Positions 19,682-27,921 of a stretch of 64,000 nt of DNA are shown here, piece by piece; within the stretch, counting starts at the first letter, position 1; each line of letters starts with the position of its first letter. The stretch lies in the NCBI GenBank assembly GCA_963847675.1, contig CAWKAP010000012.1, forward strand, positions 62,001-126,000. Reading direction: 5' to 3'. A program made the position numbers and the translations under genes. The notes beneath the pieces were generated by a model. It worked only from the letters and a program-made list of their open reading frames with translations, was not told the origin of the DNA and ran no database searches. Source of the stretch: JADJWR01 sp963847675. GTDB lineage: Bacteria; Pseudomonadota; Gammaproteobacteria; Burkholderiales; Burkholderiaceae_F.

Positions 19682-20425
19682 TCAGGACGTTCCGCGCAGC
19701 TCGATGTCGCCGTAGAAGGCTTCGATCTCGGCTCCGGTGTTGTCGGTGTCGGTCATGATGCCGACACCGATCAGTCGGCCCGGCCGCTCGCCGAAGGCAC
19801 GCTCGAAATCGGCGACATAGTCGCGCTCGAACCCCTTCCACTGCCCGAGCCTGTCACGGCCGCTCCCGGCGACCACCATCCTGACGCGGCCGGTGTGCGC
19901 GCTCTTGATCACCGTGCCGACCGGCTGGCGGTTCTCCCACATGTAGACCAGCGTCGCATACGGCACGCTCTCGCCACTGACCATCTGCGCCATTTCGAGC
20001 GCGACCTGGTCGCGCGCCGGCAGGCCTCGCTTGTCGCCGTCGAAGAACAGCAACAGGCGGACCGGCGAATCCTCGGCATACCGGTCGCGGTTGTCGGCCC
20101 CGGCGATCAGGTCGGGCACCCTCCAGCGCCAGGCCACCCGCGGCCGTGCCGCAGGATCGATGTCGAGCGGCTGCCTGAGGCCGCTTGCGGAACGCGTGGC
20201 ACGCGCGTGGACGACCACCGCGCGCGACTGCTCGTCATAGATCAGCCGGTACCGGGTGGGGGCCTTGGCGCGCGTGATGATCAGCGGCTGCCAATGTTGC
20301 GGCACGTCAGCGCCCGGCGGATTGGCGGAAAACGCGGCCACCTCTGTCGTCGGCAATGAGGGCGCGATCGCGGCGCAGCCGATCAGCACGACGGAAAGCA
20401 GCAGCAGTGAAGCGAACCGGCGCAC
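19682..20425 (-). CDS. DUF3047 family lipoprotein
   Basis: This is a 247-residue protein starting at GTG, preceded by AGGAG nine bases upstream; a TTG eight codons earlier is less likely. The N-terminus has a hydrophobic stretch ending in lipobox LIGC. The mature part matches DUF3047: PRVAWRWRVPDLIAGADNRD, SPVRLLLFFDGDK, VPYATLVYMWENRQPVGTVI and the C-terminal GVGIMTDTDNTGAEIEAFYG. The family is common in proteobacterial envelopes but has no established function. It is separated from the binding-protein gene by 184 bp. Confidence 0.85.
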   Translation of the reverse strand: MRRFASLLLLSVVLIGCAAIAPSLPTTEVAAFSANPPGADVPQHWQPLIITRAKAPTRYRLIYDEQSRAVVVHARATRSASGLRQPLDIDPAARPRVAWRWRVPDLIAGADNRDRYAEDSPVRLLLFFDGDKRGLPARDQVALEMAQMVSGESVPYATLVYMWENRQPVGTVIKSAHTGRVRMVVAGSGRDRLGQWKGFERDYVADFERAFGERPGRLIGVGIMTDTDNTGAEIEAFYGDIELRGTS

Positions 20426-20569
20426 GGAAGGCGCTCCTGGCCCAGGCAACCCCCGGAGGGTAACTACGAACGTGCTCTCTGGACAAGCCCGGAGCGCTGC
20501 CCAGCCGAGGCTCCGCCGGCCCGCGTTCGATGCCGTGCGGTCCTGAGTGAAGGCGACCGGACGTGCCGC

Positions 20570-21409
20570 TCAGGCCGCCTTCAGCGCGACGACACCGACG
20601 ACCACCGCCACCACACCGCCCCAGCGGCGCAGCGAGAGGCGCTCGTGGAGCAACCGGGCACCGATCACCGTGGCAAACAGGACCGAGGTCTCGCGAAGCG
20701 ACGCGACCAGCGCCACCGGCGCCTTGGTCATCGCCCACACCGAGATCGCGTATGCGCCCGCGGAAAGGCCGCCGCCGACCAGCGCCCGCCGGCCGCGGCT
20801 GCGCAGGTTGGCGATGAACGTGGCGCGCCGGGTGGCGAGCATCCACAGGGAAAAGGGGATGCCGTCGAGCACGAACAGCCAGACGATGTAGCTCCAGGCG
20901 TTGCCGGAAACGCGCGCGCCCTTGCCGTCGAGCAGGGTGTACAGCGCGATCACCGCCGCGTTGGCGAGCGCAAAGCCGATGGCGACCCGCGACGGCGCAT
21001 GACCGAGCGCGCGATAGCTGAGCGTGAAGACGCCGGCCGAGATCAGCAGCATGCCGAACCAGGCCACGGGCGCCGGCATCTCGCCCAACGCCGCCACGCC
21101 GGCCACCGCGGTGATCAGCGGCGCCACGCCGCGCATCAGCGGGTAGACGAGCGAGAGCTCGCCGGCTTTGTAGGCCGAGATCATCAGCCAGTAGTAGGCG
21201 AGGTGAACGGTGACCGACGCGGCGATGAACGGCCAGGCCGCCGCCACCGGGAAAGGCACCACCAGCAGGAACGGCGCCGTGATCAGCATCGCTCCGACCA
21301 CGATCCCCGCGGTGTCGTGCAGGACGTCGCCGCCACCCTTGATCATCGCGTTCCAGCTGGCGTGCAGCAGCGCCGCCAGCAGCACTGCCGCCGAGACGGC
21401 GAGCGTCAC
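20570..21409 (-). CDS. EamA-family (DMT) permease
   Basis: The 279-residue protein is almost entirely transmembrane, about ten helices, as two repeats of five-helix EamA domains. The first ends near GVFTLSYRALG and the second near the C-terminal RRWGGVVAVVVGVVALKAA. Typical EamA signatures are LVYPLMRGVAPLITAVAGVA and ETSVLFATVIGARLLHERLS. The start is GTG. Members export small metabolites or amino acids; the substrate here is unknown. It lies 46 bp downstream of the alanine dehydrogenase gene on the same strand, so it could be the distal member of the 2-AEP operon and act on alanine or another pathway product. Confidence 0.88.
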   Translation of the reverse strand: MTLAVSAAVLLAALLHASWNAMIKGGGDVLHDTAGIVVGAMLITAPFLLVVPFPVAAAWPFIAASVTVHLAYYWLMISAYKAGELSLVYPLMRGVAPLITAVAGVAALGEMPAPVAWFGMLLISAGVFTLSYRALGHAPSRVAIGFALANAAVIALYTLLDGKGARVSGNAWSYIVWLFVLDGIPFSLWMLATRRATFIANLRSRGRRALVGGGLSAGAYAISVWAMTKAPVALVASLRETSVLFATVIGARLLHERLSLRRWGGVVAVVVGVVALKAA

Positions 21410-21455
21410 CGATGCCGCCGCGAGGCGCTGCGTCGGGGCGGCCCGGGCACGCGTG

Positions 21456-22571
21456 TCACGCGAGCACGGCGTCGGCCGGCGTGTACGAGAGGTGCAGCGC
21501 CTCGGCGACTTCCCGGTAGGTCACCCGTCCCGCGGCGACATTCAGTCCCGCCTTCAGGTGCGGGTCGCGGTTCAGCGCGTCGCGCCAGCCGCGATCGGCC
21601 AACGCGAGCACGAAGGGCAGCGTGGCGTTGTTCAGCGCGTAGGTGGATGTGCGCGGCACGGCACCCGGCATGTTGGCGACACAGTAGTGCACGACGTTGT
21701 CGATGACGTAGGTCGGCTCGGCATGCGTGGTCGGCCGCGACGTCTCGGCACTGCCGCCCTGGTCGATCGCCACGTCGACGATCACCGAGCCCTGCTTCAT
21801 CCGGCCGAGCATCTCGCGGGTGACGAGCTTCGGCGCCGCCGCCCCCGGCACCAGCACGCCGGAGATCACCAGGTCGGCGCGCAGCACCTCGCGCTCGACG
21901 TTGTCGCGGTTGGAAAAGACCGTGATCACGCGGCTGCCGAGCATCGCGTCCAGGCTGCGCAGGGCATCGGTCGACTTGTCGATCACGACGACCTGCGCGC
22001 CGCTGCCGACCGCCATCTGCGCCGCATTCCGGCCGACCACGCCGGCGCCGAGGATCACGATGCGGGCCGGCGGCACGCCGGCCACGCCTCCGAGCAGGAT
22101 GCCCATGCCCCCGATGGCGCGCTCCAGGCAGTGCGCGCCGGCCTGCACGCTCATCCGTCCGGCCACTTCCGACATCGGCGCCAGCAGCGGCAGCCCCCCG
22201 GCCTTCGAAGTGACGGTTTCGTAGGCAATGCAGATCGCACCGCTTTCGATCAGGTCGCGCGCCTGCTCGGGGTCGGGCGCCAGGTGCAGGTAGGTAAAAA
22301 GCAGTTGCCCCTCGCGCAGCATCCTGCGCTCGACGGCCTGCGGTTCCTTGACCTTGACGATCATGTCCGCGCCGGCGAAAACGTCGGCTGCGCCGCCGAC
22401 GATCGTCGCACCGGCGCGCTGGTAGTCGGCGTCGTTGGCGCCGATGCCCGCGCCGGCCTGCGTCTCGACCAGCACCGCATGGCCTTGCGCGACGACTTCG
22501 CGCACCGACGACGGCGTCAGGCCGACGCGGTACTCGTGGACCTTGATTTCCTTCGGAACGCCTATCTTCAT
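21456..22571 (-). CDS. ald: alanine dehydrogenase
   Basis: NAD-dependent alanine dehydrogenase interconverts L-alanine and pyruvate plus ammonium. The length of 371 residues is exactly that of the family. Visible features are MKIGVPKEIKVHEYRVGLTP, the catalytic lysine in MIVKVKEP, the histidine in TYLHLAPD, the NAD-binding loop ILGAGVVGRNAAQMAVGSGA and NVVHYCVANMPGAVPRTST. Downstream of phnW by 49 bp, it fits a specific task: PhnW consumes pyruvate and yields L-alanine, which Ald can turn back into pyruvate with release of ammonium. Confidence 0.95.
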   Translation of the reverse strand: MKIGVPKEIKVHEYRVGLTPSSVREVVAQGHAVLVETQAGAGIGANDADYQRAGATIVGGAADVFAGADMIVKVKEPQAVERRMLREGQLLFTYLHLAPDPEQARDLIESGAICIAYETVTSKAGGLPLLAPMSEVAGRMSVQAGAHCLERAIGGMGILLGGVAGVPPARIVILGAGVVGRNAAQMAVGSGAQVVVIDKSTDALRSLDAMLGSRVITVFSNRDNVEREVLRADLVISGVLVPGAAAPKLVTREMLGRMKQGSVIVDVAIDQGGSAETSRPTTHAEPTYVIDNVVHYCVANMPGAVPRTSTYALNNATLPFVLALADRGWRDALNRDPHLKAGLNVAAGRVTYREVAEALHLSYTPADAVLA

Positions 22572-22620
22572 GGGTACTCTCCGTGCCCGATTGTGGTTGC
22601 CCCTCGGCTCTGGCTGGCGC

Positions 22621-23754
22621 CTATGCCGCGCGCAGGGCCGGCGCCGCGCTGCCGATGCCCATCTCTTTCAGGGTAGCGCCGATCGCCGCGACGACATTGC
22701 GCATCTCGTTGGAATCGATCGCGCCGATGCAGCCGACGCGGAACGTTTCGACCTGGGTCAGCTTGCCCGGATAAAGGATGTAGCCCCTTGCGCGCACCCT
22801 GCCGTAGAACGCCCTGAATTCGTATGCGGGATCGGACGGCGCGTGAAAGGTGACGATGATCGGTGCCTGCACCGCCGGCTCGAGGTACGGCCGGAAGCCG
22901 AGCGCACGCATGCCTTCGATCAGCGTGGCGCAGTTTTCCGCATAGCGCGCGCCCCGCGCCGGCTGGCCCCCTTCGGCAACGAACTGGTCGACGGCGGCGC
23001 GCAGCGCCGCGACCACGTGCGTCGGCGGCGTGAAGCGCCACTGCGTGGTGCGCTGCATGTACACGTACTGATCGTGCAGGTCCATCGCCAGCGAGTGCGA
23101 GTTGCCGGCGCTGGCTTCGAGCACGTCGCGCCGGACGATCACGAAGCCCATGCCGGGGACGCCTTCGAGGCACTTGCCGCTGGCGGCGATCAGCGCGTCG
23201 AGCGGCGTGACGCGCACGTCGATCGGCAGCGCCGCGAACGAACTCATCGCATCGACGATGAGCCCCTTGCCGCGCGCACGGCAGACCTGCGCGATTCCCT
23301 CGAGGTCGTTGCGCAGGCCGGCGCCCGTTTCGCAATGAACGAGCGCCACGTGACTGATCGACGGATCGGCCGCCAGCGCCGCGTCGACCGCCGCCGCGGT
23401 CGCCGGCCGGTCCTCGGCAATCGGCAGGTCGACCACTGCGCGGTTCAGGTAGCGGCAGATCCTGACGATGCGCGCGCAATACGCGCCGTTGTTCGGCACC
23501 AGCACCCTGCCGTCGCGCGGCACCAGATTTCCGATCGCCGCCTCGACGGCGAAGGTGCCGCTGCCCTGCAGCGGCACGCACACGTACTGCTCGCCGCCGT
23601 GAGCGAGTGCCACGAGGTCGCGGCAGATGCTGGCCGTGATCGCGTTGAACCCGGCGTCCCAGGAACCCCAGTCGCGCAGCATCGCCTGCTTGGTCTCGAG
23701 CGATGTCGTCAGCGGTCCGGGCGTCAGCAGGATCGGGTCGTTACCGCGGATCAT
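22621..23754 (-). CDS. phnW: 2-aminoethylphosphonate--pyruvate transaminase
   Basis: PhnW transfers the amino group of 2-AEP to pyruvate, giving phosphonoacetaldehyde and L-alanine. The 377-residue class-V PLP enzyme starts with ILLTPGPLTTSLETKQAMLR. It has VPLQGSGTFAVEAAIGNLVP for the cofactor phosphate, the aspartate in LIVDAMSSFAALPI, and the PLP lysine in ASGKCLEGVPGMGFVIVRRD. These fit PhnW rather than the related serine-glyoxylate group. ATG follows GGAG. It is 29 bp from the upstream PhnX-like gene in the same operon. Confidence 0.93.
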   Translation of the reverse strand: MIRGNDPILLTPGPLTTSLETKQAMLRDWGSWDAGFNAITASICRDLVALAHGGEQYVCVPLQGSGTFAVEAAIGNLVPRDGRVLVPNNGAYCARIVRICRYLNRAVVDLPIAEDRPATAAAVDAALAADPSISHVALVHCETGAGLRNDLEGIAQVCRARGKGLIVDAMSSFAALPIDVRVTPLDALIAASGKCLEGVPGMGFVIVRRDVLEASAGNSHSLAMDLHDQYVYMQRTTQWRFTPPTHVVAALRAAVDQFVAEGGQPARGARYAENCATLIEGMRALGFRPYLEPAVQAPIIVTFHAPSDPAYEFRAFYGRVRARGYILYPGKLTQVETFRVGCIGAIDSNEMRNVVAAIGATLKEMGIGSAAPALRAA

Positions 23755-23783
23755 CGAAGTCTCCGAAAGACTGCACGGGTTGG

Positions 23784-24707
23784 CTATGGATTCTCGCCCG
23801 CGGCGAGGCGCTGGTTGATGTCGGCGATCACCGCCGGCAGGTCGCGCAGGTCATCGATCACGTAGTGCGCACCGCTTTCCCTGACCAGCTTTTCCTTGGA
23901 CGCCTGCTCGCGCGCCTCCAGTTCCGCCGCGCTCATCCTGCGCACCGCATCCCAGCTGTCGGCCACGTAGTTGCTCCACTTCGAGACCCCGACCCGCCAG
24001 CACAGCGGCGCCCCCTCGCCGGCGCCGGACACCGTGTCGTCGACCTTGACCGTGCGGCGCATCGCGTTCTCGAGGTTGTACACGCCCAGGCGCTCGAGAT
24101 TCTTGATCACCATGTAGGCGGTCGGTCGCGGCATCTCGACCTCGTCGCCGGCGCACGCGGTATCCGGTACGAAGCCCTGCTTCGCGCCGCCGTCGAGCAG
24201 GATGTCGAGCATGTCGCGCGTGAAGCCCGTGGTCACGCCGATCCGGATGCCCTGCTTCTGCAGGCCCTTGACGAGGTCGCCGACACCGGGCAGCAGTTCG
24301 TGGTAGTTGCCCTTGCGCAAGAGGCTGAGCTGGGTCGGGACGAAGTCGGCGAACATCGCGTCGACGTCGGCCTGCGTCGGCTCGCGGCCGAACTTGGCGA
24401 CGAACCGGCCACGGACGGATGGGATCTCGGTGATTGCCTTGATGTGCAGGTCCTTGCGCAGCCCCATCGGTGCGCGCGCCTCGGGCATCGAGATCTCCAG
24501 CCCGTACTTGCGGAACACCTCGACGAAGACGATCGCCGGCGCGTCGACATAGCGGTCCATGGTCGTGCCCGAGCAGTCCAGCATCACGTAGCCGACGCTG
24601 CGCTGCGTGTTCTCTTCGTCGAACTTCTTCTGCTGCGCGGCCGCGTGGCGGACGTCGTCGGGGACGCGGCCTACCGGGGACAGGCGGGCAAGAACGGCAT
24701 CGGTCAT
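23784..24707 (-). CDS. phnX: phosphonoacetaldehyde hydrolase-like HAD protein (PhnX-like)
   Basis: PhnX cleaves the C-P bond of phosphonoacetaldehyde to acetaldehyde and phosphate. This 307-residue HAD protein keeps the nucleophile Asp in MLDCSGTTMD, the cap-domain Schiff-base lysine in PMGLRKDLH and GVTTGFTRDMLDIL. It differs from classical PhnX in three ways. The nucleophile loop reads DCSGTT rather than DWAGTT. Motif IV reads VDDTVSGAGEG, with Gly where PhnX has its second Asp (GDTVSD). There are about 40 extra residues before the first strand. The context (phnW, 2-AEP transporter) supports the role, but a divergent relative is possible. AGGAG precedes the ATG. Confidence 0.75.
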   Translation of the reverse strand: MTDAVLARLSPVGRVPDDVRHAAAQQKKFDEENTQRSVGYVMLDCSGTTMDRYVDAPAIVFVEVFRKYGLEISMPEARAPMGLRKDLHIKAITEIPSVRGRFVAKFGREPTQADVDAMFADFVPTQLSLLRKGNYHELLPGVGDLVKGLQKQGIRIGVTTGFTRDMLDILLDGGAKQGFVPDTACAGDEVEMPRPTAYMVIKNLERLGVYNLENAMRRTVKVDDTVSGAGEGAPLCWRVGVSKWSNYVADSWDAVRRMSAAELEAREQASKEKLVRESGAHYVIDDLRDLPAVIADINQRLAAGENP

Positions 24708-24732
24708 CGTTGGCTCCTGGAATGAGGACGGG

Positions 24733-26466
24733 TCATCGGCGCCCGGTGCGGCGCCACGCCTGCGTGCGCACGACCAGCCACCACTCGATCACGAAGAACA
24801 CGGCGGTGACCACCGCGGAGGTCGCCACGATCAGCGTGGCCATGGCCGCGGCCGCCCCGACGTTGCCTGCCTCGTCGAGGTGCAGTATCGAGATCGCCGC
24901 CAGCGTGGTCTTCGGCGAATAGAGAAACACGACCGCCGAGATCGTGGTCATCGCGTTGACGAAGTAGTAGCGGCTGATGTCGACCACCGAAGGCAGGCAC
25001 ACCGGCACGGTGACGCGCCAGAACGTCTTGTAAAAGGGCACTTTCAACGAGGCCGACACCGACTCGAACTCGTTGTCGAGCTGCTTGAGCGCGGTGAGCG
25101 CGGTCAGGTGGCTGCTCGAATAGAAGTGCACGATCGTGGAAACCACCAGGATCGCCATCGTGCCGTACAGGAAGCCGAGCGGGTTGTCCGGGTTGTTGAA
25201 GAAGACGATATAGCCGATGCCCAGCACCATGCCCGGCACGGCCATCGGCATCATCGCCTGCATCTGCGCCAGCGGCCGCAGCCAGCCGAAAACGCGCGAC
25301 TTCTCGATGCCGGTCTTCTCGAGCCAGTAGGCACCGGCAAAGGTCACAGCCGCGCCGCAAACCGCGCACCAGGCGGCCATCACCACGCTGTTGAGCCAGG
25401 CGTGGTCCACTCCGGCCTCCTCGAAGCCGTAGGTGTAGTGGTTCAGCGTGAACGACAGGTTGTACGGCCAGACTTTGACGAACGAGCCGAACACCGCCAT
25501 GCCCAGTACCAGCAGCAGCACGGCCGAGACGGCCAGCACGTAGGCGAGCAGAAGCGCATCGCGCAGCCGCTCGGGTCGCGGCGAATACGGCACGCTGCGC
25601 GCGGTCAGCAGTGCCTTCTGCCGGCGCCGCACCGCGCTGTCGATGGCGAAGGCGACGAGCGCCGGCACCAGCAGCACCAGGCCCACGACCGCGCCCATCG
25701 AGAAGTTCTGCTGCCCGACCACCTGCTTGTAGATGTCGATGGCCAGGACCGAGTAGTTGCCGCCGATCACCTTCGGCACGCCGAACTCCGAGACCGCCAT
25801 CGTGAACACGACCAGCGCCGCCGAGATCAGGCCGTAGCGCGCGCCGGGCAGCGTGATGGTCAGGAACTTTCGCCAGCCCGGCGTGGCCATCGAGTCAGCC
25901 GCCTCGTACAGCCGCGCGTCCGACAGCGCCAGCCCGGCGAGCAGGATCATCACGGCGTGCGGGAACGAGGCGAAGCTCATCGCCAGCACCATGCCCGGCA
26001 GGCCATAGACGGTCTGCAGGCCGAACCACTCGATGACGAACTTCAGCCAGCCCTGGTTGCCGAACAGGTAGATGAACGACAGCGCCGCCAGCAGCGACGG
26101 CGCCAGGATCGGGATCATCGCGATGTTGCGCCACAGGCCCTTGAACGGAATGCAGGTGCGCTGGATCGCGTAGGCGAACAGGAACGCCTGCGGCACCGTG
26201 AACAGCGTCGTCAGCGCTGCAAAGGTCAACGTATTGGTCGCCGAGTAGGCGAACGCGGGCGACGAGAAATACGTCGCGAAATTGGTCAGGCCCACGAATT
26301 CGCCGGCGCGGTTCTCCAGGCTGCGCACGAGCAGGCTGGCCAGCGGCACGGTCAGGAACAGCAGCAGCGCGGTGGCCAGAAGCACGACGCCGCCGCGCGC
26401 GACCAGCGCCTCGGTCCACAGGGAGAGGCTGCGCGGCAACGGGCCGCGTTGCGCGACAGCGGTCAT
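24733..26466 (-). CDS. 2-aminoethylphosphonate ABC transporter permease (fused, two-domain)
   Basis: At 577 residues this is a double-length permease with two BPD-type halves of about six helices each (about 12 in all), equivalent to PhnU plus PhnV in one chain. Coupling-loop motifs are visible in both halves: YEAADSMATPGWRKFLTITL and FESVSASLKVPFYKTFWRVT. This fused form is characteristic of the proteobacterial 2-AEP importers. It follows phnT across the 216-bp triple repeat and precedes the PhnX-like gene by 25 bp. The start codon overlaps a stop (ATGA) of a small reading frame running through the repeats. Confidence 0.9.
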   Translation of the reverse strand: MTAVAQRGPLPRSLSLWTEALVARGGVVLLATALLLFLTVPLASLLVRSLENRAGEFVGLTNFATYFSSPAFAYSATNTLTFAALTTLFTVPQAFLFAYAIQRTCIPFKGLWRNIAMIPILAPSLLAALSFIYLFGNQGWLKFVIEWFGLQTVYGLPGMVLAMSFASFPHAVMILLAGLALSDARLYEAADSMATPGWRKFLTITLPGARYGLISAALVVFTMAVSEFGVPKVIGGNYSVLAIDIYKQVVGQQNFSMGAVVGLVLLVPALVAFAIDSAVRRRQKALLTARSVPYSPRPERLRDALLLAYVLAVSAVLLLVLGMAVFGSFVKVWPYNLSFTLNHYTYGFEEAGVDHAWLNSVVMAAWCAVCGAAVTFAGAYWLEKTGIEKSRVFGWLRPLAQMQAMMPMAVPGMVLGIGYIVFFNNPDNPLGFLYGTMAILVVSTIVHFYSSSHLTALTALKQLDNEFESVSASLKVPFYKTFWRVTVPVCLPSVVDISRYYFVNAMTTISAVVFLYSPKTTLAAISILHLDEAGNVGAAAAMATLIVATSAVVTAVFFVIEWWLVVRTQAWRRTGRR

Positions 26467-26467
26467 G

Positions 26468-26683
26468 GTGCCCCCTTCGCCCTGCGGGCTGTCCCCCCGA
26501 GGGGGAGCTGAGCGCCTTCGGGCGGCCGGGCGGCGCTCTGTGCCCCCTTCGCCCTGCGCGCTGTCCCCCCGAGGGGGAGCTGAGCGCCTTCGGGCGGCCG
26601 GGCGGCGCTCTGTGCCCCCTTCGCCCTGCGCGCTGTCCCCCCGAGGGGGAGCTGAGCGCCTTCGGGCGGCCGGGCGGCGCTCA
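26468..26683. repeat. three tandem 72-bp repeats between phnT and the permease gene
   Basis: A 72-bp unit beginning GTGCCCCCTTCGCCCTGCG starts at 26468, 26540 and 26612; the copies differ by about one base (CGGGC versus CGCGC). Each holds the palindromic core CCCCCCGAGGGGG and GCCTTCGGGC, so each can form hairpins. The unit length is divisible by three. On the minus strand a 73-codon frame (26684 to 26463) runs through all copies as a 24-residue repeat containing PPEGAQLPLGGTARRAKGA. It begins in an ATGA overlap with the phnT stop and ends in an ATGA overlap with the permease start. Similar GC-rich units are widespread between genes in Burkholderiales. Confidence 0.93.
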
Positions 26684-27772
26684 TTGCTGCGGGAAGACGC
26701 GGACGCGCTCGCCGCGCAGCGCGAAGGGGATGCGGGCGCCCTCGCGGACGTCGAGTTCGAGCGCCTGGTTCAGCGAGAAGTAGACCAGCATCGACTGGCC
26801 TTCGAAGCCGTCGACGTCGATCGTCGCCAGGCAGAAGGTGCCGAGGAAGTCGAGGTTGCGCACCGTGCCGCGAACCAGATTCGGCCTTCCTTCGAGCGGG
26901 CCCGAATCCTCGAGCACGCGATCCTCCGGCCGCAGGTACAGCCGCGCCGGCTGCCCCTGCGCCAGCCCGTTGGCCGAAGCGGTCAGCTCCACCTGGCCGA
27001 CGCGATACCGGCCTTCGCCCACGCAGGTCGCCGAGAGCACGTTGACCTTGCCGATGAAGTCGGCGACGAACGGGGTGGCCGGCCGCTCGTAGACCTCGAG
27101 CGGTGCGCCGACCTGCTCGATCACGCCGTGGTTCATCACCACCACGCGATCGGCCATCGACAGGGCCTCCTCCTGGTCGTGCGTCACCAGGATCGTGGTC
27201 ACCCCGAGCCGCCGCTGCAGCTGCCGGATTTCGCCACGCAGCCGCTCGCGTTCCTTCGCATCCAGCGCCGACAAGGGCTCGTCGAGCAGCAGCAGGCTGG
27301 GCGCGGTGGCCAGCGCCCGGGCCAGGGCGACGCGTTGCTGCTGGCCGCCGGACATCTGCGACGGGTACTTGGGGCCCGAGTCGGCAAGGCCGACCAGGGT
27401 CAGCAGCTCGGCGACCCGCGCTTCGATCTCGGCGCGGCCGCGGCGTCGGTTCACCAGCCCGTACGCCACGTTGTCGCGGATGGTCAGGTTCGGGAACAGC
27501 GCATACGACTGGAACACGATGCCGTAGTCGCGCGCCGCCGGCGGCGCGCTGGAAACGTCGCGCCCGTCCTGGATCACCCGGCCGCGCGTCTGCGTTTCCA
27601 GGCCGGCGATGATCCTGAGCAGGGTCGTCTTGCCGCAGCCCGACGGACCGACGAAGCAGACCAGTTCGCCGCGCTCGATCGTCAGATCGACCGACTTCAG
27701 CGCAACGAAGCTGCCGAAGGCCTTGTGGATACCCTCGAGGCTGAGGGCTTCCGCGGCGGCGCTTGCGGTCAT
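26681..27772 (-). CDS. phnT: 2-aminoethylphosphonate ABC transporter ATP-binding protein
   Basis: This 363-residue ATPase energises 2-AEP import. Walker A is GPSGCGKTTLLRIIAGLET, the signature SQMSGGQQQRVALARALAT, Walker B LLLLDEPLSALDAKER, and the switch histidine lies in ILVTHDQEEAL. A C-terminal TOBE-type regulatory domain follows (about residues 240-360), as in the sulfate/iron/phosphonate subfamily. It lies between the binding-protein gene and the permease. The stop codon is within the last copy of the 72-bp repeat. Confidence 0.92.
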   Translation of the reverse strand: MTASAAAEALSLEGIHKAFGSFVALKSVDLTIERGELVCFVGPSGCGKTTLLRIIAGLETQTRGRVIQDGRDVSSAPPAARDYGIVFQSYALFPNLTIRDNVAYGLVNRRRGRAEIEARVAELLTLVGLADSGPKYPSQMSGGQQQRVALARALATAPSLLLLDEPLSALDAKERERLRGEIRQLQRRLGVTTILVTHDQEEALSMADRVVVMNHGVIEQVGAPLEVYERPATPFVADFIGKVNVLSATCVGEGRYRVGQVELTASANGLAQGQPARLYLRPEDRVLEDSGPLEGRPNLVRGTVRNLDFLGTFCLATIDVDGFEGQSMLVYFSLNQALELDVREGARIPFALRGERVRVFPQQ

Positions 27773-27794
27773 CGGTTCAGGCCTCTGCGGAATC

Positions 27795-27886
27795 GCCGCG
27801 GTGACCGCGGCTGCGCCGCCTGTGACCCCCGCTGCGCGGGCCGTGAGCGTCGCCCGCTTGCGACCCGCTCATAGGCGCGAAGCGCC
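27795..27886 (-). promoter_or_regulatory. three small hairpins in the phnS-phnT intercistronic gap
   Basis: The 149-bp gap between the binding-protein and ATPase genes has three perfect inverted repeats. They are GCCGCGGT/ACCGCGGC (27795-27811), CCCGC/GCGGG (27828-27840) and GGCGC/GCGCC (27874-27886). None is followed by a U tract, so they are more likely mRNA-stabilising or attenuating hairpins than terminators. Such structures often keep the binding protein more abundant than the membrane components. Confidence 0.5.
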
Positions 27887-27921
27887 GTCACGGCGCCGCA
27901 GGCCGCGTCATCCCTGGTGTA

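Noticed and set aside
24607..26511. 634-codon open frame on the plus strand opposite the 2-AEP permease
   Set aside because: Composition is Arg/Gln/His-rich with no domain; it is a GC-rich antisense shadow of the permease, whose membrane domains are clear.
26468..26683. CRISPR array
   Set aside because: The 72-bp units are contiguous without unique spacers.
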